A stretch of 13,222 nucleotides of DNA from Lawsonibacter sp. (GTDB lineage: Bacteria > Bacillota > Clostridia > Oscillospirales > Oscillospiraceae): assembly GCA_022798155.1 (NCBI GenBank), contig JAAWLY010000055.1, positions 1-13,222 on the forward strand, written 5' to 3'. The notes under the pieces were generated by a model. It was given only the letters and a program-made list of their open reading frames with translations, was not told the origin of the DNA and made no database searches. The position numbers and the translations under genes were made by a program. Positions 1 to 7,167 of this stretch are shown here, piece by piece (the first letter of the stretch is position 1; each line of letters begins with the position of its first letter).

Positions 1-3000
1 AACCGCCTGATCGACAACAAGCACTCCTCCGACATCGACCACAGCGGCCAGTACTACTGCCAGCTGGGCGAGGAGCTGTACAACGGCGATCTGGTGAAGC
101 GAATCGACTCCGACGTCTTCTCCCGGCCTTCCTACACCTGGACCTACAAGACTGAGAAGATCGGCACCTACATTGACCGCGAGAAGCGGCAGGCCACTTA
201 CACCACCGGCGTGAAGGGCCGCGACCTGTACGATCTGCTGAACAACATCACCATCCGGGACTATGACCTGGAAATCTATGTTGACGGTCACGAGGCCGGC
301 AATACCACCAGCACCGATTATACCCAGTACAACTATAAGAATGGCGCCTCCGCTGAGGTATTCACTGCCGGCGACCTGAAGCGCTCCAACACTGACAACC
401 TGGGCATTACCGGCGACGGCGTGCTCACCGAGGTTTGGCTGGACCGGGACAATGAGATCATCACTGTTACCTCCATCCACACCTGGCTGGCTCAGGCCAC
501 CAGCAGCTACAGCGAGACCCGCGAGTCCGCTGTTATGAAGATTTTCATGACCACCGCTACTGGCACCAGCAAGACTGTCAACGCGGAGAACGTCCCCGAG
601 GTGGATGGCGTCACCGCTGACGCTTTCTATCTGGTCACCATGTCCGACAAGGACACCAGCAAGCTGGAGGTCGCGGAGATCTCTGAGCCTGAAATCCTGG
701 CTCAGAGCACTGTCACCAAGTTCTCCAATGGCCGCAAGGACAGTCTGGTCACTCCCACAACTTATCCCACCAAGCTGACCGTTGACGGCACCGAGTACAA
801 TGACAGCGACCGCGCCGTCTATGACGCTGACACCCTGAATCAGTACGACGCCGATCTGCTGACCACCAATACCTACAACGTGTATCTGGACAAGTACGGC
901 TACTTCATCGGCGTTGATCTGCATGAGGGCACCAAGCAGTATGTCTTTGTCACCGGCTATGACATGCGCAACAGCAACCTGTCCGTCAAGACTGCTTCCG
1001 CCGCTGGTATCTTCCTGGACGGCACCATGGATAACATCACCGTCAACGTGAAAGACACCAACGACAACATTAAGAGCATGGTGAGCAACAAGAGCAACAC
1101 CAATGCCATGGCTTACTATCAGCCCTGGGGTTCCAACGTCAGCGACGGCGTGTTCGTCCTGAACCGTTGGTACACCTACACCGAGAACAACGGCGTATAC
1201 ACCCTGAAGCCCTGCGTGGACAAGGACGGCAACGCCATGATGCTGGCCGCTAAGACCGACAACGATGGCGATCCTGCCGATAACACCGCTGACACCAACG
1301 GTGAGCTGAAGCTGAACACCGCCAAGCTGCGCCTGGACGGCGTGAGCAACCGCGAGGCTCTGCTGATGGGCGAGACCATGCAGTACGTCAACAGCGCTAT
1401 CAAGAGGGCCAACAATGCGAAAGTTACCCCTGTTACCGACGGCACCACCTATAACCTGACCTCCAGCCGCGCTTACGGCGAGGACGCCTCCGTGTTCATC
1501 ACTGTGGACGTGGAAGACGTCAGCGGTTCTTTCGTTGGCTCCGACGCCAAACAGGGCCGGATCACCCGGGCCATCACCGATGTGAACGGTGTGTACACCG
1601 GCGTGCAGGACGTGGACATCATCACCAAGACCAGCAACCGTATCACCGGCGACTATCTGATTGCCGGGGGTGCCAAGAAGGCTGAGGCACCAACCCAGAA
1701 CTGGGCCAATGATGTTGCCACCAATCCTGATAAAAACTTCATCGCCAACGGCGAGGGCTACAGCTACCTGGGCGAGAACGCCTACGCTGTGTACGACAAG
1801 AACAACTTCATCATCGGCGCCGTGATCCTGGGCGAGGCCGTGGGCAACAACAACACCAAGGCCTACATCCTTGACCCCGTGAAGTACGAGCGCTATGAGA
1901 ACGGCACCTACTACTGGCAGTTCGAGGCCATCATCAACGGTGAAAAGGTCACCCAGGAGGCCGAGAGCAAGTTCCAGGGCACCATCGACCGGATGCGCAA
2001 CAACCAGTACGAGATCGTTGAGCTGCGCTACAACAGCAATGATGTTGTCACCGACGTGAAGGCCATTGACCGCACCGACGTTGCGGGCAACCTCACAGCT
2101 GCCGACGACGAGATCTACGGCTATCCCTTCGGCGAGATCCTGACTGGCGGCCACAAGGTCAAGGACAACGAGACCATCTACGACGTGGTCGTGACCGGTC
2201 CTAAGGACGCGACTCAGCGCCAGAACGAGTCTACCGGTACAAACGAGGATGTCACCACCTTCAAGTATGTGACCCGTCCCCGTATGGGCATCAGCGTAAT
2301 CGACGGTAACCCCGTGGAGCATAACTACAGAACCGTTTACACCTCCGGTACTTGGATGGACAAGACCTTCAAGACCACCAACGGCGGTCAAGCGGCCACT
2401 CTGAATCTCCAGGGCCGCACCCTGTACCTCCACGCTGCCCAGGACGACTACGGCATCGACTTCACCCGTGACGCCAAGGCCGTCGTCATCCAGCCCGAGG
2501 GCTACACTGACACCAACGGCAACAAGCACTACAGCATGGAGACCCGCACCTACAGCACCGTTCAGGAGGCCGTTGACAGCCTGGGCGACGACAACAACAC
2601 CACCACCGACGGCAAGCAGTTCCGCGGCATCATCACCGCTGTCCTGACCAGCGCCGGCAACGCCGAGTGGATCGTGTTCTACTCCGACGTCGAGGTTGAC
2701 ACCCGCAACGACACCGCCGTCAGCGGCGCGACCATGCCTGTGGATGTCAAGTACGAGCTGCGCAACGCCAACGGCCACGTGGTCTATGCTGAGACTTACA
2801 AGACCGTGTATCTGACAAGACAGGGCAACAACTCCAATAGCGTCGATGTTCCCAGCCCCACCACCATCAACGGCGGCGTGTCCCCCTTCCCTGGCTACAC
2901 CTGTAGCGAGGCCAGCGTGCCCCTGATGTGGGAGAAGAACGTCCACAAGGAGATCACCTTCGTCTACTACCCCGTTGGCGGCGGTGGTTCCGACCCCATC

Positions 3001-3846
3001 ACGAAGGAGATCATGGGCTTTGAGGTCACCACTGTACCCAACCAGAACTACTATGTGGTTGGTGATAAGCTGAATCTGACCGGCATGAAGATCACTGTGA
3101 CCTATGTGGACGGTACGACTGAGGAGCTCACCTCCGGCTGGGGTATCGATGGCACTTATGCTGCCGATGAGTCAACCGCTAAGGGCACTCCGATGAGCCT
3201 GGCTGCTGATTCTGAGAAAGTGAAAGTTACCTACAAGGGGAAGAACGCCTTCTTCACCCTGGGCGATGTGTATGCCACTACCGACATCTCCGCCATTGAT
3301 ATTAAGACCAACCCCGACAAGATGCTCTACGCTGTGGGCGACACCTTCGATGGCACCGGCATGGTGGTTGAGGCAACCTATGGTACTGGCACGAACGCCA
3401 TCACCCGGAACCTCAAGAGCGCTGACTACGCCGCTACCCCCAATACCGCTCTGAACACTGCTGGTGATCAGACCATTACCGTCACCGCTAACACCAACAA
3501 GACTGATACCCTGACTGTCAAGGTGGTTGCTCTTGAAGGGATTGCAATCAGTGGCGAGGACAAGATCACGAAGACTTACACTGTTGGCACCAACCTTCAG
3601 ACTGTGGCTCAAATGAAGGCCGCTGGAGCGAAGATTATTGCTACGTTTGGTAGTGGTGATGATGTAGTGACCAAGGAAATTGAACTTGACGATGCGGCTG
3701 TAACTGTTGCGGTGAAGCAAGCTGACGGGTCCACCGCTGGAACCGCTCTTGGGTCTGCGGCGGCTGCAACAGACAAGTCCATCCTGTTCTCCGTTACAGT
3801 TGGAGGTGTCACTAAATCCGATAGTGTTGCCATCTCTGTAACCTAA
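1..3846 (+). CDS. Surface-layer (S-layer)-type protein with C-terminal Ig-like modules, 5' partial
   Basis: The reading frame is open from base 1, so the GTG at 94 is internal and the gene starts before the window; 1281 residues are present. The first ~130 residues (an IGTY stretch, then TYT..VKGRDLYDLL and a YVDG motif) resemble the region that follows SLH repeats in S-layer proteins of gut Oscillospiraceae, so the missing N-terminus probably carries a signal peptide and SLH cell-wall anchors (inference). The body is rich in Asn, Thr, Asp and Tyr with few Cys, as expected for an exported structural protein. After a GGGGS-like linker near residue 994 come about three bacterial Ig-like modules (roughly 998-1090, 1095-1177 and 1178-1281), the first two with the pattern Y.VGD...TGM.V...Y. 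There is no LPxTG motif or C-terminal membrane segment. Codon use is strongly biased to C-ending codons (AAC, GAC, ACC) and AAG, fitting very high expression, but relaxes in the last ~300 bases. A glycosidase-like or adhesin role cannot be excluded. Confidence 0.82.
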   Translation, partial: NRLIDNKHSSDIDHSGQYYCQLGEELYNGDLVKRIDSDVFSRPSYTWTYKTEKIGTYIDREKRQATYTTGVKGRDLYDLLNNITIRDYDLEIYVDGHEAGNTTSTDYTQYNYKNGASAEVFTAGDLKRSNTDNLGITGDGVLTEVWLDRDNEIITVTSIHTWLAQATSSYSETRESAVMKIFMTTATGTSKTVNAENVPEVDGVTADAFYLVTMSDKDTSKLEVAEISEPEILAQSTVTKFSNGRKDSLVTPTTYPTKLTVDGTEYNDSDRAVYDADTLNQYDADLLTTNTYNVYLDKYGYFIGVDLHEGTKQYVFVTGYDMRNSNLSVKTASAAGIFLDGTMDNITVNVKDTNDNIKSMVSNKSNTNAMAYYQPWGSNVSDGVFVLNRWYTYTENNGVYTLKPCVDKDGNAMMLAAKTDNDGDPADNTADTNGELKLNTAKLRLDGVSNREALLMGETMQYVNSAIKRANNAKVTPVTDGTTYNLTSSRAYGEDASVFITVDVEDVSGSFVGSDAKQGRITRAITDVNGVYTGVQDVDIITKTSNRITGDYLIAGGAKKAEAPTQNWANDVATNPDKNFIANGEGYSYLGENAYAVYDKNNFIIGAVILGEAVGNNNTKAYILDPVKYERYENGTYYWQFEAIINGEKVTQEAESKFQGTIDRMRNNQYEIVELRYNSNDVVTDVKAIDRTDVAGNLTAADDEIYGYPFGEILTGGHKVKDNETIYDVVVTGPKDATQRQNESTGTNEDVTTFKYVTRPRMGISVIDGNPVEHNYRTVYTSGTWMDKTFKTTNGGQAATLNLQGRTLYLHAAQDDYGIDFTRDAKAVVIQPEGYTDTNGNKHYSMETRTYSTVQEAVDSLGDDNNTTTDGKQFRGIITAVLTSAGNAEWIVFYSDVEVDTRNDTAVSGATMPVDVKYELRNANGHVVYAETYKTVYLTRQGNNSNSVDVPSPTTINGGVSPFPGYTCSEASVPLMWEKNVHKEITFVYYPVGGGGSDPITKEIMGFEVTTVPNQNYYVVGDKLNLTGMKITVTYVDGTTEELTSGWGIDGTYAADESTAKGTPMSLAADSEKVKVTYKGKNAFFTLGDVYATTDISAIDIKTNPDKMLYAVGDTFDGTGMVVEATYGTGTNAITRNLKSADYAATPNTALNTAGDQTITVTANTNKTDTLTVKVVALEGIAISGEDKITKTYTVGTNLQTVAQMKAAGAKIIATFGSGDDVVTKEIELDDAAVTVAVKQADGSTAGTALGSAAAATDKSILFSVTVGGVTKSDSVAISVT

Positions 3847-3867
3847 ATCTGAACCCTGAATCTTCGT

Positions 3868-3883
3868 TTCGGAATCTTCCGAA
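3868..3883 (+). other. Small inverted repeat downstream of the S-layer gene
   Basis: TTCGGAA (3868-3874) and TTCCGAA (3877-3883) form a perfect 7-bp inverted repeat with a 2-base gap, just upstream of the main terminator hairpin. It may add 3'-end stability or be an accessory part of the terminator. No protein reads through it. Confidence 0.4.
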
Positions 3884-3890
3884 GCAAAAC

Positions 3891-3922
3891 GAAAGGCCCC
3901 CGGCTTTTGCCGGGGGCCTTTC
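3891..3922. terminator. Bidirectional intrinsic terminator between convergent genes
   Basis: A perfect 14-bp stem pairs 3891-3904 with 3909-3922 around a TTTT loop. The stem begins GAAAGG on the left and ends CCTTTC on the right, so either transcript gains a short U stretch at the stem end. It lies between the S-layer gene stop (3846) and the stop of the convergent minus-strand gene (3933) and probably serves both. Confidence 0.85.
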
Positions 3923-3932
3923 CCCTGCCCTA

Positions 3933-4382
3933 TTACGAATCCTTTGCGAAGAGCGCAACCACATGGTATGTCTTGCCGAAGGTATTCAGCTGGTAATCGG
4001 CTCTGTCGAAGCCGTTGTACCAAAGCGCAGTCGTACCGCTCCATTCCAGGCAGTCATAAGATGTCCCGCCGTTCAGCAGGAATATTCCATCCAGAGGCGA
4101 CAGCATCGCCGACTGGGATTCACCGAGAACGGCTGCCAGCAGCGGCTTCTTGGGGAAGGTGACAGAGTTGCGATTTTCATATCCATAGTCCCCTGTGCCC
4201 ACATAGCTGGTGGTCCAGATTTGGCAGTTGCCGCTTCTGGCGGCCAGAGCGGCGCGGGCGTCGGTTTCGGCTTTCAGCGCCGCGTCGATCTTGGCGTTGT
4301 CGGCGTTGAAGTCGTCCATCAGGACCTTGTCGGACTTCTCCCACTGGGAAAGCTGATAGTTGGGAGTCTGGTTGGTTGGCAT
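3933..4382 (-). CDS. Phage tail-fibre-like small protein (solitary)
   Basis: 149 residues, starting at the ATG at 4382-4380, which has a strong AAGGAGG (4392-4398) nine bases upstream; the frame stays open further upstream but that stretch is non-coding leader. The N-terminus (MPTNQTPNYQLSQWEK, then DDFNADNAKIDAAL) matches the conserved start seen on many phage tail and baseplate-distal proteins of clostridial prophages. Residues ~25-48 are Ala/Asp/Lys-rich and probably a short coiled coil. The C-terminal ~100 residues (from SYVGTGDYGYENRNSVTF to a final YHVVALFA) resemble a tail-fibre tip module. No signal peptide or membrane segment is visible. No other phage genes flank it: it sits alone between the S-layer and fumarase genes with its own putative promoter. 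It could be a domesticated tail module, a prophage remnant or a mobile single-gene cassette. Family placement is from pattern memory; its role is unknown. Confidence 0.65.
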   Translation of the reverse strand: MPTNQTPNYQLSQWEKSDKVLMDDFNADNAKIDAALKAETDARAALAARSGNCQIWTTSYVGTGDYGYENRNSVTFPKKPLLAAVLGESQSAMLSPLDGIFLLNGGTSYDCLEWSGTTALWYNGFDRADYQLNTFGKTYHVVALFAKDS

Positions 4383-4410
4383 AATGTTGTTCCTCCTTAA
4401 AATATGATCG

Positions 4411-4440
4411 GGAGCACCGGAAGGCCTCTTCGGGTGCTCC
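4411..4440 (-). promoter_or_regulatory. Stable hairpin in the leader of the tail-fibre-like gene
   Basis: 4411-4418 pairs perfectly with 4433-4440 (GGAGCACC/GGTGCTCC). After one G-G mismatch, four more pairs (4420-4423 with 4428-4431) close on a GCCT loop. It lies between the candidate promoter and the ribosome binding site of the minus-strand gene, so it would be in the 5' UTR. No good U-tract follows at once, so it looks more like a structural or stabilising leader element than a terminator. Confidence 0.45.
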
Positions 4441-4467
4441 TCAATAACTGCCGGAACTCCCGGAAAA

Positions 4468-4496
4468 ATTGTACGTTTCCATACATTTATTGGAAA
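4468..4496 (-). promoter_or_regulatory. Candidate promoter of the tail-fibre-like gene
   Basis: Read on the minus strand: TTTCCA (4496-4491), a 17-base spacer, then TACAAT (4473-4468). The -10 is a 5/6 match and the -35 a 4/6 match to sigma-A consensus. The -35 also forms half of an inverted repeat TTTCCA...TGGAAA (4476-4481 / 4491-4496), which could be an operator. The predicted leader is about 80 bases. Confidence 0.45.
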
Positions 4497-4499
4497 TGA

Positions 4500-4520
4500 G
4501 GGCGCAGTGCGCCCTTTTTT
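4500..4520 (+). terminator. Intrinsic terminator, + orientation, no gene immediately upstream
   Basis: GGGCGC (4500-4505) pairs with GCGCCC (4509-4514) around an AGT loop and is followed by six T (4515-4520), a textbook + strand terminator. The nearest + strand gene upstream is the S-layer gene, which ends 650 bases earlier and has its own terminator. It may insulate the fumarase promoter from read-through or be left from a displaced gene. Confidence 0.65.
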
Positions 4521-4555
4521 GCTTTCGCGGTCGATGGAAAGCGGCTTACTTTTTG

Positions 4556-4584
4556 TTGAAAGCGGGGGGCTTCTATGGTAAAAT
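4556..4584 (+). promoter_or_regulatory. Promoter of the fumarase operon
   Basis: TTGAAA (4556-4561), a 17-base spacer, then TAAAAT (4579-4584): near-consensus sigma-A -35 and -10 boxes at ideal spacing. Predicted start of transcription is around 4591, giving a leader of about 27 bases. Copies of GAAAGC lie at 4537-4542 and 4558-4563, with an inverted copy GCTTTC at 4521-4526, so the -35 overlaps a repeated element that could bind a regulator. Confidence 0.7.
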
Positions 4585-4617
4585 AAGGGGAAACCATCAG
4601 GGAGAGGAAGGCTGATT

Positions 4618-5457
4618 ATGCGAACCATTTCCGCCGCCGCAATGACAGACGCTGTGGCCCGGCTGTGCGTCCGGGCCAACACGGTTCTGCCCGAGGATGT
4701 GGACTGCGCCCTGGAGAGGGCTTATTTCACCGAGCCCTGGCCCCTGGCTCAGGAGACCCTGGACCTGCTCCGGAGGAACCAAAGCCAGGCCTGGGAGCGC
4801 AAGCTGCCCATCTGTCAGGACACGGGGATGGCCTGTGTCTTTGTGGAGCTGGGCCAGGAGGTCCACATCGACGGCAATTTTGAGCAGGCCATCCATGAGG
4901 GCGTCCGCCGGGGCTATGGGGAGGGCTACCTGCGCAAATCCATTGTGGCCGACCCCCTGCGCAGGGTCAACACGGAGGACAACACCCCGGCCGCTATTAC
5001 GGTGCGTATTGTCCCGGGGGACAAATGCGTTCTTACGGTGGCCCCCAAGGGCTTCGGCTCAGAGAACATGAGCCGTCTTGCTATGCTCAAGCCCGCCGAC
5101 GGGGTGGAGGGCGTGAAAAAATTTGTGGTGGACACCGTCCGCCTGGCCGGACCCAACCCCTGTCCGCCTGTTGTACTGGGCGTGGGGATCGGCGGCTCCT
5201 TCGACAAGGTGGCCGCCCTGGCCAAGCACGCCCTGCTCCGGCCCCTGGACGAGGAAAATCCCGACCCCTTCTACGAGGCTTTGGAGGATGAACTGCTGGA
5301 GGAGATCAACGCCCTGGGCATCGGGCCCCAGGGGTTTGGCGGAAAAACCACCTGCCTGGGCCTGGCCATCGAGACCGCCCCCACCCATGTGGCCGGCCTG
5401 CCTGTGGCGGTAAACGTGAGCTGTCACGTGACCCGGAGAGCGACGGAGGTGCTGTAA
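4618..5457 (+). CDS. fumA: Class I fumarate hydratase, alpha subunit
   Basis: 279 residues, the usual length for the separate alpha (N-terminal) subunit of two-subunit class I fumarases. It carries the [4Fe-4S] cluster that activates water for the reversible fumarate/malate interconversion, working as a complex with the beta subunit in the cytoplasm. The three expected cluster ligands are visible: Cys66 in PICQDTG, Cys182 in GPNPCPP (before a VGIGGSFDK stretch) and Cys246 in FGGKTTCLGLA. The ATG at 4618 has a GGAGAGG-type ribosome binding site (4601-4607) and lies just after a strong promoter. The stop codon abuts the ATG of the beta subunit with no gap, so the two are translationally linked. 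The enzyme should be oxygen-sensitive, in keeping with a strict anaerobe. L(+)-tartrate dehydratase TtdA is the nearest alternative within the same superfamily and cannot be excluded from sequence alone. The symbol follows two-subunit usage, not the E. coli isozymes. Confidence 0.9.
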   Translation: MRTISAAAMTDAVARLCVRANTVLPEDVDCALERAYFTEPWPLAQETLDLLRRNQSQAWERKLPICQDTGMACVFVELGQEVHIDGNFEQAIHEGVRRGYGEGYLRKSIVADPLRRVNTEDNTPAAITVRIVPGDKCVLTVAPKGFGSENMSRLAMLKPADGVEGVKKFVVDTVRLAGPNPCPPVVLGVGIGGSFDKVAALAKHALLRPLDEENPDPFYEALEDELLEEINALGIGPQGFGGKTTCLGLAIETAPTHVAGLPVAVNVSCHVTRRATEVL

Positions 5458-6015
5458 ATGCAATATAGACTGACCACTCCCGTCACCCGGGAGGATTTGG
5501 CCCCGCTGCGGGCGGGAGATACGGTGTTGCTGTCCGGGGTGGTGTACACCGCCCGAGACGCCGCCCACAAGCGGATGATGGAACTGCTGGACGCGGGAAA
5601 AGAGCTGCCCTTCCCGGTGGAGGGATCGGCACTGTACTACGTGGGACCCACCCCGGAGCGGCCGGGGGAGGTCATCGGCTCCGCCGGCCCCACCACCAGC
5701 GGGCGGATGGACGCCTACTCCCCCCGGCTGCTGGACCTGGGCCAGGCCATCATGATCGGCAAGGGGGCCCGGAGCCAGGCGGTCAAGGACGCTGTGGTAA
5801 AAAACGGGGCGGTCTACCTGGCCGCTTTAGGGGGCGCGGGCGCGCTGATGGCGGCCAGCGTCAAAAAGCTGGAGATCGTCTGCTGGGAGGACCTGGGCTG
5901 CGAGGCCGTTCGCCGGCTGGAGGTGGAGGACATGCCCCTCACCGTCATTCTGGACACCCAGGGGGGCGACCTGTACCAGAGCGGCCCGGCGGCCTATCTG
6001 GCCAGCCTGAACTAG
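5458..6015 (+). CDS. fumB: Class I fumarate hydratase, beta subunit
   Basis: 185 residues, the normal length for the separate beta (C-terminal) subunit. It supplies the swivelling domain that completes the fumarase active site on the alpha subunit. Family signatures are present: GD.VLLSG.VYTARDAAHKR (about 20-39), a YYVGP stretch at 60-64, GPTTSGRMD (77-85), and a GKG motif at 101-103 followed by a Gly/Ala-rich LAALGGAGAL segment. The ATG follows the alpha stop codon directly, with GGAGGT inside the end of the alpha gene (5445-5450) as ribosome binding site. Gene order alpha-beta without fusion is typical of anaerobes and archaea. A tartrate dehydratase beta subunit is the alternative. The gene is followed after 15 bases by an unknown gene, probably in the same transcript. 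Confidence 0.9.
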   Translation: MQYRLTTPVTREDLAPLRAGDTVLLSGVVYTARDAAHKRMMELLDAGKELPFPVEGSALYYVGPTPERPGEVIGSAGPTTSGRMDAYSPRLLDLGQAIMIGKGARSQAVKDAVVKNGAVYLAALGGAGALMAASVKKLEIVCWEDLGCEAVRRLEVEDMPLTVILDTQGGDLYQSGPAAYLASLN

Positions 6016-6030
6016 AAAGGAGTGTTTCCT

Positions 6031-7167
6031 GTGGATGAGGAGCGTATGAGAGAGCTATCCCTGCCCCTGAATAGCAAGCCCTTCCGGGTGCGGACGAAAG
6101 AGGCGTGGGCCGCTTTCCTGGCCGGCGAGCATGAGCTGCGGGCTCTGATGGACCAGAAAGGTCCGGGGGATGTCAGCGAGCAGCTGGTGGAGCGGTGCTC
6201 TGAGCTGCTTTCCCCCGCCTTTGCCAGTCCCGCCTTTGAGCTGGGCCGCAGCGGGGAGAAGTACGAGCTGATTCTCACCCCCGAGGGAGACCGAACCCGG
6301 CTGTTCCAGCTGGCTTACTTTCAAAGATACGCTCCAAAAGAGCTGCTGGACCGATGGAATGTCATCGTAGGCCGCACCCGGAACAAGAACTTTGTGATGC
6401 GGATGTTTGGCCAGGACGTGGCCCTGACAGATGTTCAGGCCTGGGCGGAGAGGACCGAGGGCGGCGGCCTGGGTCTGGAGTTGTACTGCGAGAAGCTGGC
6501 GGGACAGCCTGCGGAGGAAGCCCATTATATCATTTACACCCTGCTGGACCAGGCCCTTGGGGAGCTGGCCGCCATGCGGTATGTGGACTATCTGGACGTT
6601 CTGAACGCCCCGGCGGAGGGGAAGAGCATCACCCTGGACCGGCTGGCGGATTTTGCCGCCGCCCAAATTGACCCGGAGGGCTGGGATAACGCCTGTGACC
6701 CGAAAAACGCCTGTGAGCGCTGGTCCGCCTACCGGGGCGAGCCCTCTCAGGAGGAGGACTGGCCCCTGCGGGCCGATGTATATGCCGGCGTGAGCTGCTG
6801 CGTCCCCCTCATCAACGCCTACTTCCAGCAAGACGACTATTACATGGACCGCCTCCACCAGGACGGGGTGGTCCCCGGCTTCTTCTACTACCCTCTGGAC
6901 GGGGTCGGCCGGGACGATATCCTGGATCTGCGGGACCAGCTGGAGCAGGCCATTGCAGCCCGGTGCGGAGAGGGGATCGTCACCTTCACCGGCGGCTCCA
7001 CCGGCACAGAGCTGGGCTATCTGGACTTCATCGCCTGGGATTTGAAGGTTTTGCTGGACGCCGCCGTGGAGGTCTTTGCCGGGGCTCCGGTAAACTGGGC
7101 GGCCTTCCACACCTTCCGTTTCCGTGCAAGCGGGATCGGATTAAAGCAGGGGGACGACAAACCATGA
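6031..7167 (+). CDS. Unrecognised cytoplasmic protein in the fumarase operon (first of a pair)
   Basis: About 378 residues with no signal peptide or membrane segment; acidic overall. I chose the GTG at 6031 because AAAGGAG (6016-6022) lies eight bases upstream; a GTG at 6022 overlaps that site and an ATG at 6046 is the other option. I do not recognise the family. Visible features: a Glu-rich N-terminal helical part; a hydrophobic block LFQLAYFQRYAPKELLDRW (~91-109); RNKNFVMRMFGQDVALTDVQ (~117-136); helix-rich LLDQALGELAAMRYVDYL (~171-188); and a C-terminal part with PGFFYYPLDG (~282-291) and a glycine-rich TFTGGSTGTELGYLDFIAWD (~318-337), reminiscent in style of small alpha/beta immunity-like or SUKH-like folds (a loose impression only). 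A Cys pair lies at ~256-257. Its stop overlaps the next start (ATGA), so the two proteins are probably made together and may interact. Function unknown. Confidence 0.7.
   Translation: MDEERMRELSLPLNSKPFRVRTKEAWAAFLAGEHELRALMDQKGPGDVSEQLVERCSELLSPAFASPAFELGRSGEKYELILTPEGDRTRLFQLAYFQRYAPKELLDRWNVIVGRTRNKNFVMRMFGQDVALTDVQAWAERTEGGGLGLELYCEKLAGQPAEEAHYIIYTLLDQALGELAAMRYVDYLDVLNAPAEGKSITLDRLADFAAAQIDPEGWDNACDPKNACERWSAYRGEPSQEEDWPLRADVYAGVSCCVPLINAYFQQDDYYMDRLHQDGVVPGFFYYPLDGVGRDDILDLRDQLEQAIAARCGEGIVTFTGGSTGTELGYLDFIAWDLKVLLDAAVEVFAGAPVNWAAFHTFRFRASGIGLKQGDDKP

Noticed and set aside
3172..4044. Minus-strand open frame of 290 codons opposite the S-layer gene 3' end
   Set aside because: It crosses the terminator, has no RBS or recognisable protein, and lies opposite clear S-layer coding sequence and the tail-like gene; it is a high-GC shadow frame.
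3933..4382. Target gene of a diversity-generating retroelement
   Set aside because: No reverse transcriptase, template repeat or adenine-biased variable repeat is visible in the window.
4383..4682. N-terminal extension of the tail-like gene
   Set aside because: The frame is open, but it runs through a terminator hairpin, the divergent fumarase promoter and the start of fumA; the strong RBS and family-typical N-terminus place the start at 4382.
6963..7163. Upstream extension of the second unknown protein
   Set aside because: This stretch is an Arg/His/Gly-rich shadow of the preceding gene; the ATGA overlap at 7164 is the natural start.
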